Assembly (NCBI GenBank): GCA_036734025.1 | Contig: DAIMZI010000009.1 | Coordinates: 31,572 to 95,571, forward strand | Reading direction: 5' to 3' | From: DAIMZI01 sp036734025 | Lineage (GTDB): Bacteria > Pseudomonadota > Alphaproteobacteria > Rhizobiales > Rhodomicrobiaceae | Length of the DNA stretch: 64,000 nucleotides | Shown here: one piece after another, positions 26,618-35,120 of the stretch | How positions within the stretch are numbered: position 1 is the first letter of the stretch | How the letters are laid out: the number at the start of each line of letters is the position of its first letter | The notes under the pieces: model-generated | What the model saw: only the letters and a program-made list of their open reading frames with translations | Database searches by the model: none | What the model was told of the DNA's origin: nothing | Program-made: the position numbers and the translations under genes

Positions 26618-27799
26618 ATGTTCGGCGACACCAGGCGACGCATGATCGTCGTGGGCGGCGGCATCGGGGGCTTGAGCGCCGCGCTGGCGCTGGCCGGTAA
26701 CGGTCTGGCGTGTTGCGTGCTCGAGCAGGCCGACGATTTCGCCAGTATAGGCGCGGGCATCCAGCTCGGGCCTAATGCCGTGCACATTCTGCGCGAACTG
26801 GGCGTCGCCGATCGGCTGGCGGATGCGGTGGCCGCCCCCCAGGGCATTCACATCTTCGATGCGCTGAGCGGTGACAGTCTGACAAGCATTCCCCTGGGTG
26901 CGGAGGCCGAGTTGCGCTATGGCGCGCCATATTGGGTGGTCCACCGGGCTGATCTGCAAGCCGCGCTGCTTGGCAGCGTCAGTGAATGCGACACGATCAC
27001 CATCAAGACCGGGTTTCGTCTTGACCGGATCGACACCGAAGACGGAAATATCCGCGCTGTCTCGCAGGGCGGCGAGAGCGTTACCGGCGGCGCGCTGATC
27101 GGCGCGGATGGACTGTGGTCGCGGGTGCGGGCCGAGATTGCGCCGGGCGTCGCCCCGTCATATGCCGGCAAGACTGCATGGCGCGCAGTCGTGCCCGCCG
27201 ATGCGGCGCCGCCCGTGTTTCATCACGACGCGATCGGCCTCTGGCTCTCGCCGGGCGCGCATCTGGTCCACTATCCGGTCGCCGGCGGCGCACAGATCAA
27301 TCTCGTGCTGGTGATCGCGGAACCGGCACCGGAATCCGACGCGCAAGCCGAACTGCGCCCCGATATCCCGAGCCATCTGACCGGATGGCCGGCGGTCATC
27401 ATCGAATTTCTCGCCGCGCATCACGGCTGGACGCGCTGGCCGCTTTATCGCATGGCGCCGCTGCCGCGCTGGTCGCGCAAGCGCATTGGGCTACTGGGTG
27501 ATGCCGCCCATCCGTTGTTGCCGTTCCTGGCTTCGGGCGGCGCGATGGCGATAGAGGATGCAGCGATGCTGGCCAGCACGATGGCGGCGTCGCGCGGCGA
27601 TACGCAATCAGCCTTCGCCGGCTACGAGAAAGCGCGCAAGCTTCGCGCGACGAAGGTGCAGCGGCGCTCGGAATGGATGGGCCGCGTCTATCACATGGGC
27701 GGGCTGATGCGCTGGACCCGCAATCAGGTGATCCTGACGCGCGCTCCCGAGCAGCATCTGCGCCGCAATGACTGGCTTTACGGATATCGCGCGGTGTGA
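26618..27799 (+). CDS. FAD-dependent monooxygenase (salicylate hydroxylase / UbiH-like)
   Basis: Flavoprotein hydroxylase of the PHBH-type group A family, which uses NAD(P)H and O2 to hydroxylate aromatic rings. The 393-residue protein has the Rossmann GxGxxG (VVGGGIGGLSAALAL, residues 11-24), GAGIQLGPNA, the DG motif region ALIGADGLWSRVR and the second FAD motif GLLGDAAHPLLPFLASGGAMAIEDA. It most resembles salicylate-1-monooxygenase-type enzymes, but substrate specificity cannot be read from sequence and a ubiquinone-pathway role is possible. ATG 26618 follows GTGAGG. Only five bases separate its stop from that of the convergent lipoprotein gene. Confidence 0.88.
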   Translation: MFGDTRRRMIVVGGGIGGLSAALALAGNGLACCVLEQADDFASIGAGIQLGPNAVHILRELGVADRLADAVAAPQGIHIFDALSGDSLTSIPLGAEAELRYGAPYWVVHRADLQAALLGSVSECDTITIKTGFRLDRIDTEDGNIRAVSQGGESVTGGALIGADGLWSRVRAEIAPGVAPSYAGKTAWRAVVPADAAPPVFHHDAIGLWLSPGAHLVHYPVAGGAQINLVLVIAEPAPESDAQAELRPDIPSHLTGWPAVIIEFLAAHHGWTRWPLYRMAPLPRWSRKRIGLLGDAAHPLLPFLASGGAMAIEDAAMLASTMAASRGDTQSAFAGYEKARKLRATKVQRRSEWMGRVYHMGGLMRWTRNQVILTRAPEQHLRRNDWLYGYRAV

Positions 27800-27804
27800 T
27801 GGTT

Positions 27805-28482
27805 TCAGCGTGCCGGAAGGGCCGCCGCGTCGCGGACGCCGAAATCGCTGGCCGACAGGATCTCGGTGGATTGCGCCATCACCTCGAAAGTCGGTTCGGG
27901 CTGGAGCAGGGCATTTTCGGGATAGCCGTTGCCGCTGAAGGCAAGCCGCACGTCACGCTCGGGCGATGGACCGCCCCCTGTCCTGATGATCAGATCGCGC
28001 CAGCCCGCTGTGGTTCCCGGTCCGACGCGGATCGGCGCACGGACGCTGACGGTGCGCGAAACAGGCTTGTAGCCGCGATCGCTGGACTGGAAAACGGCGA
28101 ATGAACATCCGGTTGGTGAGCACCAGTCATCGCCGGCGAACAGCACCAGGGCCTCGATGCGCCCGTCGCCCGTGAGATCGGCGCCGGCGATGCGGACCGG
28201 CCCGTCGCCGCGGTTCAGGGTGATGCGAAATCGCCCGATTGCCTTGGCCAGTTCGGCTTCATCGACAGGACCGGTCAGGACTTCAGCCGCCGCACCCTGA
28301 TCAGCAGATGACGTGATCGGCACCAGCGCTACAGGCTGCCCGGGACGCGGGCCTTGCGTGTCGCTGGTCGAGCCGGTGCAGGCTGCCTGAGCGCCCAGAG
28401 CGCAGGCGCACAGCACGCACAAGACAGCGCGCAAAAGGCCGGCTGCGGCGCCACGAGGCATGACCTGAGAATATTGCGTCAT
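27805..28482 (-). CDS. Secreted protein with repeat-type Ca-binding-like motif, function unknown
   Basis: A 225-residue exported protein. The N-terminal hydrophobic segment ends in GAQAAC; a Cys at that place makes it a possible, though not ideal, lipoprotein. A short motif IAGADLTGDGRIEALVLF looks like the Asp-rich D-x-T/N-G-D-G loop of FG-GAP/VCBS repeat proteins. The two nearby cysteines (DDWCSPTGCSF) may form a disulfide. No family recognised. ATG 28482 has GGAGA eight bases upstream; the frame is open further but not supported. Same strand as, and about 130 bases after, the 640-residue membrane protein gene. Confidence 0.7.
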   Translation of the reverse strand: MTQYSQVMPRGAAAGLLRAVLCVLCACALGAQAACTGSTSDTQGPRPGQPVALVPITSSADQGAAAEVLTGPVDEAELAKAIGRFRITLNRGDGPVRIAGADLTGDGRIEALVLFAGDDWCSPTGCSFAVFQSSDRGYKPVSRTVSVRAPIRVGPGTTAGWRDLIIRTGGGPSPERDVRLAFSGNGYPENALLQPEPTFEVMAQSTEILSASDFGVRDAAALPAR

Positions 28483-28614
28483 CAAGGACGATCTCCGTTG
28501 CAGGGCACCGGGCAAACCGGAATCCACGCAAATTCAGGCATCAAGCAATCAGACCTTGATACAGACCTTAGTTAAAACGCTAGCACGATTCGGATGTTAA
28601 TCCGGGTTTGTGAC

Positions 28615-30537
28615 CTAAATCCGTTTTGAACCCTCCTTGTCCGTGGCGAACCACCTTTGCCAGAATTTGCGCCGCTTGCGGGGCTGCGATGGCGTCTCGT
28701 CCTTTTCATTGACGTCCGGGTTCGCGAACGGCTCATCCTCATCGAAAAGTCCGGCCCGCTCCATTGCATCGGACAGCCGGGAACGCAGCGACGGGCGTGG
28801 CGGCTGCTCATCCGCGTCATGATCATAGATGCCCGCGCGAGAGCCCAGCAGCGGCGCGAGGATCTGCTGCGACTTGCCCTGCGGGCTGGCCGGGCCGCCT
28901 GCGTCATCATCAAGATCTTCCGGCTCGGGCGCAGGTTCGCTGCGGGCTTGAGTGCCCGTGTCTGCCTCGGGTTTGCCGCCGGGCTTGCGCGCCGAGGAGA
29001 AGCGTCCGTTGCCGAACACGGTGCGCAAACGCTCGATGGCGCGTTCTGCGGCATCTTCGTGCGCCGCCGACCCGGCGGCGGTATCGCGCGCGCGTTCGTC
29101 CGCCTGCGTGGCGGGCTCGGGTAAAGGATCGGCGGGTGCGGCCGCATCGTCTGCCGGATACGCCTGTCCGTTCTTGCGCTCAGGCGGCGTCTCCGGCTCA
29201 TCCGGCTTTGAGCGCGCGCCAAATGGCCATTGCCAGGCGCGACGACGCTTTTCCGCCCGATGATAGCTGGCATCAGCGCCTTGCTCCTTTTCCGGCGCAG
29301 GCAGGAACAGCCGTCGCATCGGGCCTGTAAGGCGGCGCGATCCGTCGGGCATGGGTTCAGGGTCCGTCAGACGGTCGCGCAATCGCTCCAGCGCGCCGAT
29401 GATGATCCCCAGCACATGCACCAGCTTCAGCCGCGCACCCCGACGCAACCGCGCCGAATGCAGCCGCATTTGCTCGGAATGGCGCTGAAGCTCAAGGCGG
29501 GCAATGAACTGGCGTCCGCGCTCGGATAATTCGGGCGCATGTTTGAGGAGCGTTTCATATCTGCTGCGCAGCGCATGGGCCTTGGCCAGAAAATCATAAT
29601 GCCAGCCGAGGTCGCTTGCCTTGGCGCGCGCGCGCTCGGCGGCCTGGCGGGTCCGCTCGCCGGCGTCGCGCGCCAGACCGGCGGCACGGTCGAGCCCTTC
29701 GGCCAGCCGTCCCGGCATGCTGGTGCGGGCGCGCTGCAATTCGTTAAAGGCCTGTTTGAGCGTTTGCGACCGGCGAACCGTGGCAGCCACCTGCCGGAGA
29801 TGATCCATAAAGCGCGCGAATGCGTCCTCGAGCGCGCGCCACTGGCGCGGGATCGCACGCACCAGACTGATGGGCATGGCCGCCAGGTCACGCAGGCTGG
29901 GGAGTTTTTCACGCTCGCGCTCATCCTCGATCTGCGCCTGCACGCCGCTGATGAATGTTTCCATATCCTCGCGGCACAAAGCGAGCCGCACCGAAATCGG
30001 ATCGTCTTCTCCAGGGCGGCGAACCGCAAACAACAGCCGCGCCGCCTCCTCGCAGAATTCGCCGTAGGAGCCGGGCTCGGCAAAGGCTTCACCCAGCGAG
30101 GCCGGATCGTCGATCAGCAGCACATCAGCAGAGGCCCAGATATCGCGGCGCAGGTCGAGGATTTCGCTCAGCGGCGGACAGTCGTCGCGTTTCAGACGTT
30201 CTGCCAGCTCGGCGCGCAGGGCGCTGACATCGTCGAAATAATCGCCGTGATCCTGCAGACGCTGGAGCAGTGCGAGGGTGCGTTCGCGGATTATGGTGGC
30301 GGGATCGGAGTCCTCTGCGATCGCAAGCGCGGTTGCATTGGGTCCCGGCACGACCTGGGCGGCGCGGATGTCGGCGAACACTTCGGGGGCTTCGCGAACC
30401 CGCATCCAGCCCTGATTCGCCAGCGAAAGCCGGGCGCGCTGCTTGTGATGGACGTAAAGCCTGTGCCCCCACCACGAGCCGACGCTTACCGCCACCCACA
30501 GGACAATGACTGCGATGAATGAATAGACCTGGCTCAT
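28615..30537 (-). CDS. Large N-terminally anchored helical protein, unknown
   Basis: A 640-residue protein with one hydrophobic segment at about residues 5-23 (YSFIAVIVLWVAVSVG) followed by basic residues, so probably anchored in the inner membrane with the bulk in the cytoplasm. The body is highly charged helix, Arg/Ala/Leu-rich and likely coiled coil around residues 230-380, followed by a long Pro/Glu/Asp-rich disordered region and a basic C-terminus (RKRRKFWQRWF). I recognise no catalytic motif and no family. ATG 30537 has GAGGG upstream. Divergent from the phasin-type genes. A structural or scaffolding role is only a guess from composition. Confidence 0.7.
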   Translation of the reverse strand: MSQVYSFIAVIVLWVAVSVGSWWGHRLYVHHKQRARLSLANQGWMRVREAPEVFADIRAAQVVPGPNATALAIAEDSDPATIIRERTLALLQRLQDHGDYFDDVSALRAELAERLKRDDCPPLSEILDLRRDIWASADVLLIDDPASLGEAFAEPGSYGEFCEEAARLLFAVRRPGEDDPISVRLALCREDMETFISGVQAQIEDEREREKLPSLRDLAAMPISLVRAIPRQWRALEDAFARFMDHLRQVAATVRRSQTLKQAFNELQRARTSMPGRLAEGLDRAAGLARDAGERTRQAAERARAKASDLGWHYDFLAKAHALRSRYETLLKHAPELSERGRQFIARLELQRHSEQMRLHSARLRRGARLKLVHVLGIIIGALERLRDRLTDPEPMPDGSRRLTGPMRRLFLPAPEKEQGADASYHRAEKRRRAWQWPFGARSKPDEPETPPERKNGQAYPADDAAAPADPLPEPATQADERARDTAAGSAAHEDAAERAIERLRTVFGNGRFSSARKPGGKPEADTGTQARSEPAPEPEDLDDDAGGPASPQGKSQQILAPLLGSRAGIYDHDADEQPPRPSLRSRLSDAMERAGLFDEDEPFANPDVNEKDETPSQPRKRRKFWQRWFATDKEGSKRI

Positions 30538-30713
30538 CTGCCCTCGGTTTTCGCCAATCTCGGTGCACCGACACCTAGCGCCGGCATGCGACACGATTTT
30601 AACTTTGGCGTAATCATGACATCGCTGGCTGAACCGGGCAAATCCGTCGCGCGGGCGGCATCATGGGTTACCTGATTTTTTGCGGATAAGTAGATAACCT
30701 TGCGCATGGACGC

Positions 30714-30729
30714 GTTTTGGCTGCAAAAC
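30714..30729. promoter_or_regulatory. Inverted repeat upstream of phasin-type genes
   Basis: GTTTTG (30714-30719) and CAAAAC (30724-30729) form a perfect inverted repeat with spacer GCTG, about 120 bases upstream of the phasin-like start, close to a -10-like CATTATAC. PHA-granule genes are often controlled by the repressor PhaR; whether this is such an operator is inference from place only. Confidence 0.35.
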
Positions 30730-30846
30730 CCCGGCATTATACAAAAAACGTTCAGGTTTTGCCCAATGATATGGCACTGTCGGACTGTACGAAGAGAGTG
30801 CGCGTGAGTTTAAGAGGTGGATCACAAGGCTCTGGGGAGCAACAAA

Positions 30847-31704
30847 ATGAGCGATTGGGACAAGGACAATCCCGGCTTTGACATGTTCAAGCATCTGCAT
30901 GACATCAGTCGGAACAATCTGACATATCTATCCGGGGTATTTCCTCCGCTGGCATCCTCGCTGGCCGAGTGGAACCTCGAGATGCTGAGGTTCAGCACCA
31001 GGCGCGCGATGGAATATCGCGAATTGTCCGATCGGCTCTCCCGCTGCCGCACGCCCAATGAAATGTGGGCCGAGCAACTTCGCTTCTTTGAACAATTGCA
31101 GAGCGAATATTCCACCGAGATGGGGCGGCTGCTGGCGCTGTTGAACGGTGTCGCCCAGAACGCTGCGACCGGGCCGGCCCAGGGCGCGGCCGATCCGGTG
31201 GGAGAAGCGGCAAGAGCCGCGCAGGCTGCCGTCGACACGATGGCCGGACAGGCGCGAGAGACGATGGCCGCGGCTGCCGACATGGCGGCGAAAAGCATGG
31301 CTGCGATGGGCGCCGCACAGGCGGCCACCCATGCACACGCCGCCGCGGAGCAAGGCCACGAGGCCCCGCCCGAGCCCCATGCCGCCGATACGCCGCCTGC
31401 GGGCCCTGAGGAAAAGCCCGCTTTTTCTCCGGCCTCAACCAGTGATGCCGATGATGGTGATATGCCAGATGATGGCGGCGATCCCGATGCCTCAATGGTT
31501 TCAGAGCCCTCACCGGCGGATGACGAGGAGGACGGCGATGCGATTTCGGACGAAACCCATGTGGCTGTCGGCGCGATCGTTTCGGAAGATGTCACCTACG
31601 ACAGCGAGGATGACGGGGCCGACAACAACGACAGCGAGGACGATCAGGACGAGGACTCCTCGGTATCCGGCAAGGCTGATGACCCACACACCGATCGCAA
31701 TTGA
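30847..31704 (+). CDS. Phasin-like protein with long acidic C-terminal tail
   Basis: A 285-residue protein. Residues 20-110 are amphipathic helices with aromatic and basic positions (FPPLASSLAEWNLEMLRF, RTPNEMWAEQLRFFEQL), the pattern of alphaproteobacterial phasins that coat polyhydroxyalkanoate granules. Residues 115-165 are Ala/Met-rich, suggesting a surface-active helix. From about 180 to the end the sequence is Asp/Glu/Pro-rich with runs like DDEEDGD and SEDDQDEDS, so the tail is strongly acidic and disordered. ATG 30847 has GGGGAG seven bases upstream. A second, ordinary phasin follows 166 bases later. Phasin assignment is moderately secure; the tail is unusual. Confidence 0.75.
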   Translation: MSDWDKDNPGFDMFKHLHDISRNNLTYLSGVFPPLASSLAEWNLEMLRFSTRRAMEYRELSDRLSRCRTPNEMWAEQLRFFEQLQSEYSTEMGRLLALLNGVAQNAATGPAQGAADPVGEAARAAQAAVDTMAGQARETMAAAADMAAKSMAAMGAAQAATHAHAAAEQGHEAPPEPHAADTPPAGPEEKPAFSPASTSDADDGDMPDDGGDPDASMVSEPSPADDEEDGDAISDETHVAVGAIVSEDVTYDSEDDGADNNDSEDDQDEDSSVSGKADDPHTDRN

Positions 31705-31870
31705 GCAAACAGCGAGTGCAAACAGTGAATGACTGAGGTGTGATTGAGTATGCAGCCAGCCACCGGTGAGGATCGCTGATCCTCTCTTTTTGTCTCAGCA
31801 GCCCTGGCGGCATGCATCAGACACATGAAGCCGCCATTACCAGACCAACCAGGACCCAAAGGAGCCATCC

Positions 31871-32278
31871 ATGCAGGAGTTGCCCAAATTCACCGAAATG
31901 CCAGAGCCGATGCGCCAGATCATGAAGTCAAGCATCGAACAGGCTCACCGTGCCTTCGAGACCTTCATCACCGCCAGCCAGCAGGCGATCTCCAACATCG
32001 ACACGGCCGGCACGCCGGCATCGCAAAGCATGAAGGCGCTAAATGACCGGATCGCCCAATATACCAAGGCGAATGCGGAGGCCAATTTTGCCCTGGCGCT
32101 GAAACTCGCCGATGCGCGCCAGATCGAGGAAGTGATGGAATTGCAGAACCAGCATGTGCGCCATCAGATGGATGCCTTTGCCCAGCAGCTTGAAGAGTTG
32201 CGCCGGCTGACCACCGAGGTGGTGAAGGAAGCGACCACGCAGATGCCAGGCGCGGGAACCAAGGGACCCGGCTACTGA
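31871..32278 (+). CDS. Phasin (Phasin_2 family)
   Basis: A 135-residue helical protein of the alphaproteobacterial phasin family, which binds the surface of PHA granules and influences their size. Features are the N-terminal PKFTEMPEPMRQIMKSSIEQAH, a Ser/Thr/Gln-rich amphipathic helix (FETFITASQQAISN), the conserved NAEANFALALKLADARQIEEVMELQ segment and a C-terminal Gln-rich helix. Length is typical. ATG 31871 has GGAG upstream. It follows the phasin-like gene and ends before a clear terminator. Confidence 0.92.
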   Translation: MQELPKFTEMPEPMRQIMKSSIEQAHRAFETFITASQQAISNIDTAGTPASQSMKALNDRIAQYTKANAEANFALALKLADARQIEEVMELQNQHVRHQMDAFAQQLEELRRLTTEVVKEATTQMPGAGTKGPGY

Positions 32279-32362
32279 TTTCATGACCGCTTGCGCCGGG
32301 GTCTCACGTGAGCCGCAAGATCTTATCCGGTTGCTCGGTGCGCGAAGCAAGCCCGTGACAAT

Positions 32363-32392
32363 AATCAGGGGGGCAAACCCCCTGATTTCTTT
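32363..32392 (+). terminator. Rho-independent terminator after the phasin genes
   Basis: AATCAGGGGG (32363-32372), loop GCAAA, CCCCCTGATT (32378-32387), followed by TCTTT. Ten-base-pair stem with a short U-rich tail, 85 bases past the phasin stop. Confidence 0.85.
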
Positions 32393-32509
32393 CAGTGTGC
32401 CAGAGCCGGTTCAATGAAATCTGAAATGCCCGGCAGGCTTGCTTCTTGTCTGGTGGTATGCTTGCACCCAAAACCGGTGCCCACCTTTGCCTTAAACGCG
32501 CAGATGCGC

Positions 32510-32848
32510 TCAAGAACAACTGGAATCGAGGCTTTCGAACGCATCATCGAGCGCTTTTGCCTCTTCGGATTCAGGCGCCAGTTCTTCTGATGCTTCCATT
32601 ACCGACATGAAGTCATCGCCAAGGCTTGCAAAAAAGGCTTCAAGTTTGGCAAAAGCTTCATCGCCCTTGGCCTCGTCTTCGCCAGCGGCTTCGAGCTCTT
32701 CCTGAATGGCGCAAAATTCGTTGAGCTTTGCCTGGTCGGACTCGACAGCTTTCAGCGCCTCGACGGCGGCCGATACATTGGCGGCTTGAGCAATTTGCGG
32801 TGCGCCCAGAAGCAGAGCTGCAACCAGAAGCGTGAGAACAGATTTCAT
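32510..32848 (-). CDS. Small secreted acidic protein, unknown
   Basis: A 112-residue exported protein: a classical signal peptide (cut near IAQA-A), then an acidic helical mature domain of about 90 residues with Glu/Ala-rich helices and only two cysteines (EFCAIQ and the C-terminal SSCS), placed so they could close the helical bundle. No family recognised. ATG 32848 is preceded by AAAGGA. Convergent with the phasin genes, with a terminator between. Probably periplasmic. Confidence 0.72.
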   Translation of the reverse strand: MKSVLTLLVAALLLGAPQIAQAANVSAAVEALKAVESDQAKLNEFCAIQEELEAAGEDEAKGDEAFAKLEAFFASLGDDFMSVMEASEELAPESEEAKALDDAFESLDSSCS

Positions 32849-33182
32849 CTTGAGATCCTTTGCGCAATTGAGGTTTAGGGTTTCATGAAAGCCGCGATCA
32901 TTTCGGCCTATGCCAGCGATAGCCGGGTTGCCGGGCTCTGACGAGTACCAATCATCACCGCCCGGCGCTCATATCGTCCAGATTGTGGCTCGCTGGACAC
33001 TGTGGACGCCATGCGCTTGGGATGAGCACGCGGCTTTAACCGCCAAAGCGGCAGGACCACCTTGCCATGAGTGAGATGACAGCGGCACTCCCTACCACTG
33101 TCATAAGGCCGTGAAGATGAACCGGCGCTGAAGGCGATGCGCCATCACAGACGCAAGCCGGTGGGCAGGGGCCTCAGCAGTA
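32849..33182. other. Intergenic region between small secreted gene and hbd
   Basis: About 330 bases; I see no credible gene, tRNA or strong hairpin. The first part must hold the promoter for the small secreted protein, which is read leftwards; the rest is downstream of hbd. Confidence 0.4.
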
Positions 33183-34130
33183 TCAGCGCGTCGGCACGGG
33201 ATGCTCGCCGCGATAATCATAAAAGCCGCGGTTGGTTTTCCGGCCCAGCCAGCCCGCCTCGACATATTTGACCATCAGCGGGCAGGGGCGGTATTTCGAA
33301 TCCGCAAGCCCTTCATACAGAACCTGCATCACGGAAAGGCAAGTGTCGAGGCCAATGAAATCGGCAAGTTGCAGCGGTCCCATGGGATGATGCGCGCCAA
33401 GCCGCATCGCGGTGTCGATCGCATCGACCGTGCCGACGCCTTCATAGAGCGTGTAGACCGCTTCGTTGATCATCGGCAGCAGGATGCGGTTGACGATGAA
33501 GGCGGGGAAATCTTCGGCGACGGCGACGGTCTTGCCGAGGGTGCGCACGAAATCGCGCGATGTGCGGAACGTGTCCTCGTCGGTGGCGATGCCGCGGATC
33601 AGCTCGACAAGCTGCATCACCGGCACCGGGTTCATGAAATGCATGCCGATGAAGCGTTCCGGCCGGTCGGTGACCGAAGCCAGACGCGTGATCGAGATCG
33701 ACGAGGTGTTCGTTGCCAGCAGCGTTTCGTCTCTGAGATCCTTGCACAGGTTCTGAAAGATCCTGCGCTTGATCTCCTCGTCTTCGGTGACGGCCTCGAT
33801 GATGAGGTCGGCGCCTTTCATGTCGCTGACGTGACCAGCGAAGGTGATGCGTTTCAGCGCCTCGTCGCGCTCGGCTTCGCCGATCCGGCCCTTGGCGATC
33901 TGGCGTCCCATGTTCTGCGCCATGATGTCGAGCGCGATGTCGAAACGGTCGCGGGAGAGATCGTTGATCTGGACATCATAGCCGCTGAGGGCGGCCACGT
34001 GGGCTATGCCGTTGCCCATCTGTCCGGCGCCAATTATGCCGACGGTCTTGATGACGCCGACTCTGTTTTTCTGGTCCTGGGAAGAGCCAGGCACTTCCCG
34101 CTTCAACATGTCCTCGACCATGCTATCCAT
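33183..34130 (-). CDS. hbd: 3-hydroxybutyryl-CoA dehydrogenase
   Basis: NAD(P)-dependent interconversion of acetoacetyl-CoA and 3-hydroxybutyryl-CoA. The 315-residue protein shows the dinucleotide fold VGIIGAGQMGNGIAHV, ATNTSSISIT, the catalytic His in GMHFMNPVPVMQLVE, and VAEDFPAFIVNRILLPMINEA ... MGPLQLADFIGLD of the C-terminal helical domain. There is an N-terminal extension of about 25 residues before the usual start; the later codons there are GTC, not starts, so ATG 34130 is used, with GGGG five bases upstream. It closes the etfB-etfA-hbd operon and could provide or consume 3-hydroxybutyryl-CoA for polymer storage. Confidence 0.95.
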   Translation of the reverse strand: MDSMVEDMLKREVPGSSQDQKNRVGVIKTVGIIGAGQMGNGIAHVAALSGYDVQINDLSRDRFDIALDIMAQNMGRQIAKGRIGEAERDEALKRITFAGHVSDMKGADLIIEAVTEDEEIKRRIFQNLCKDLRDETLLATNTSSISITRLASVTDRPERFIGMHFMNPVPVMQLVELIRGIATDEDTFRTSRDFVRTLGKTVAVAEDFPAFIVNRILLPMINEAVYTLYEGVGTVDAIDTAMRLGAHHPMGPLQLADFIGLDTCLSVMQVLYEGLADSKYRPCPLMVKYVEAGWLGRKTNRGFYDYRGEHPVPTR

Positions 34131-34167
34131 CTATCCCCAACTCCGAAACGCGCGCCTGCATGCCGCG

Positions 34168-35118
34168 TCATTTTCCAAGACGGTCCAATTCGCTTTCCAG
34201 CTCCGGCAGCGCCTGGAACAGATCGGCCACCAGCCCATAATCGGCGATCTGGAAGATCGGCGCTTCTTCATCCTTGTTGATGGCGACGATGACCTTGGAA
34301 TCCTTCATCCCCGCCAGATGCTGAATGGCGCCGGAAATCCCCACCGCGATATACAGATCGGGCGCGACAACCTTGCCGGTCTGGCCGACCTGATAATCAT
34401 TGGGCACATAGCCTGCGTCGACGGCGGCACGGCTGGCGCCGATCGCCGCGCCGAGCTTGTCGGCCAGACGCTCCAGCAGGCGGAAATTCTCGCCTGACTG
34501 CATGCCGCGCCCGCCGGAAATGACCACCTTGGCGTTGGCCAGATCGGGTCTGTCGGAGGCGCTGAGTTCCTCGCTCAGGAACGATGACAGGCTGAGCGCG
34601 GGCGGCGCCTCGATGGCTTGCACCGGCGCAGCGTCGCCTTCGCGCGCGGGCACATCGGCAAAGGCGGTGGCACGGACGGTGATAATCTTCTTGGCATCGC
34701 TGCTCTGCACGGATTGCATCGCGTTGCCCGCATAAATGGGGCGCAGAAAACGATCGGGCGCCTCGACGGCGACAATGTCGGAAAGCTGGGCCACATCGAG
34801 CAAGGCTGCCACGCGCGGCATGATGTTCTTGCCCGTGGTCGTGGCCGGGGCGACGGCTGCGTCATAGTCGGCCATCAGCGGCGTTATGAGCGCCGCCATT
34901 TCCTCGGCGATCTGATGATCCAGATGGGGCGCGTCGGCCAGCAGCACCTTGCGCACGCCTGAAAGTGTGGCGGCCTGGTCGGCCGCCTGCCGACAGCCGT
35001 GGCTGGCGACGAGTATGTCCACTTCGCCGGCGCCGAGTTGCAGCGCAGCATCGAGCGCCTTGGCGGTGGCCGGATCGAGCCCTGTCTTTGTGTGTTCAGC
35101 GATCACCAATACCGCCAT
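34168..35118 (-). CDS. etfA: Electron transfer flavoprotein subunit alpha
   Basis: With EtfB carries electrons from acyl-CoA and other dehydrogenases to ETF-ubiquinone oxidoreductase. The 316-residue protein has the N-terminal ETF domain (MAVLVIAEH) and the C-terminal FAD-binding domain with VISGGRGMQSGENF, AAVDAGYVPNDYQVGQTGKVVAPDLYIAVGISGAIQHLAGM and VAINKDEEAPIF, the family signature. Its ATG starts two bases after the etfB stop, so the subunits are translated in step. hbd follows 37 bases later. Confidence 0.97.
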   Translation of the reverse strand: MAVLVIAEHTKTGLDPATAKALDAALQLGAGEVDILVASHGCRQAADQAATLSGVRKVLLADAPHLDHQIAEEMAALITPLMADYDAAVAPATTTGKNIMPRVAALLDVAQLSDIVAVEAPDRFLRPIYAGNAMQSVQSSDAKKIITVRATAFADVPAREGDAAPVQAIEAPPALSLSSFLSEELSASDRPDLANAKVVISGGRGMQSGENFRLLERLADKLGAAIGASRAAVDAGYVPNDYQVGQTGKVVAPDLYIAVGISGAIQHLAGMKDSKVIVAINKDEEAPIFQIADYGLVADLFQALPELESELDRLGK

Positions 35119-35120
35119 GG

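Noticed and set aside
33201..34280. 359-codon plus-strand open frame
   Set aside because: Antisense to hbd, which carries complete dehydrogenase motifs.
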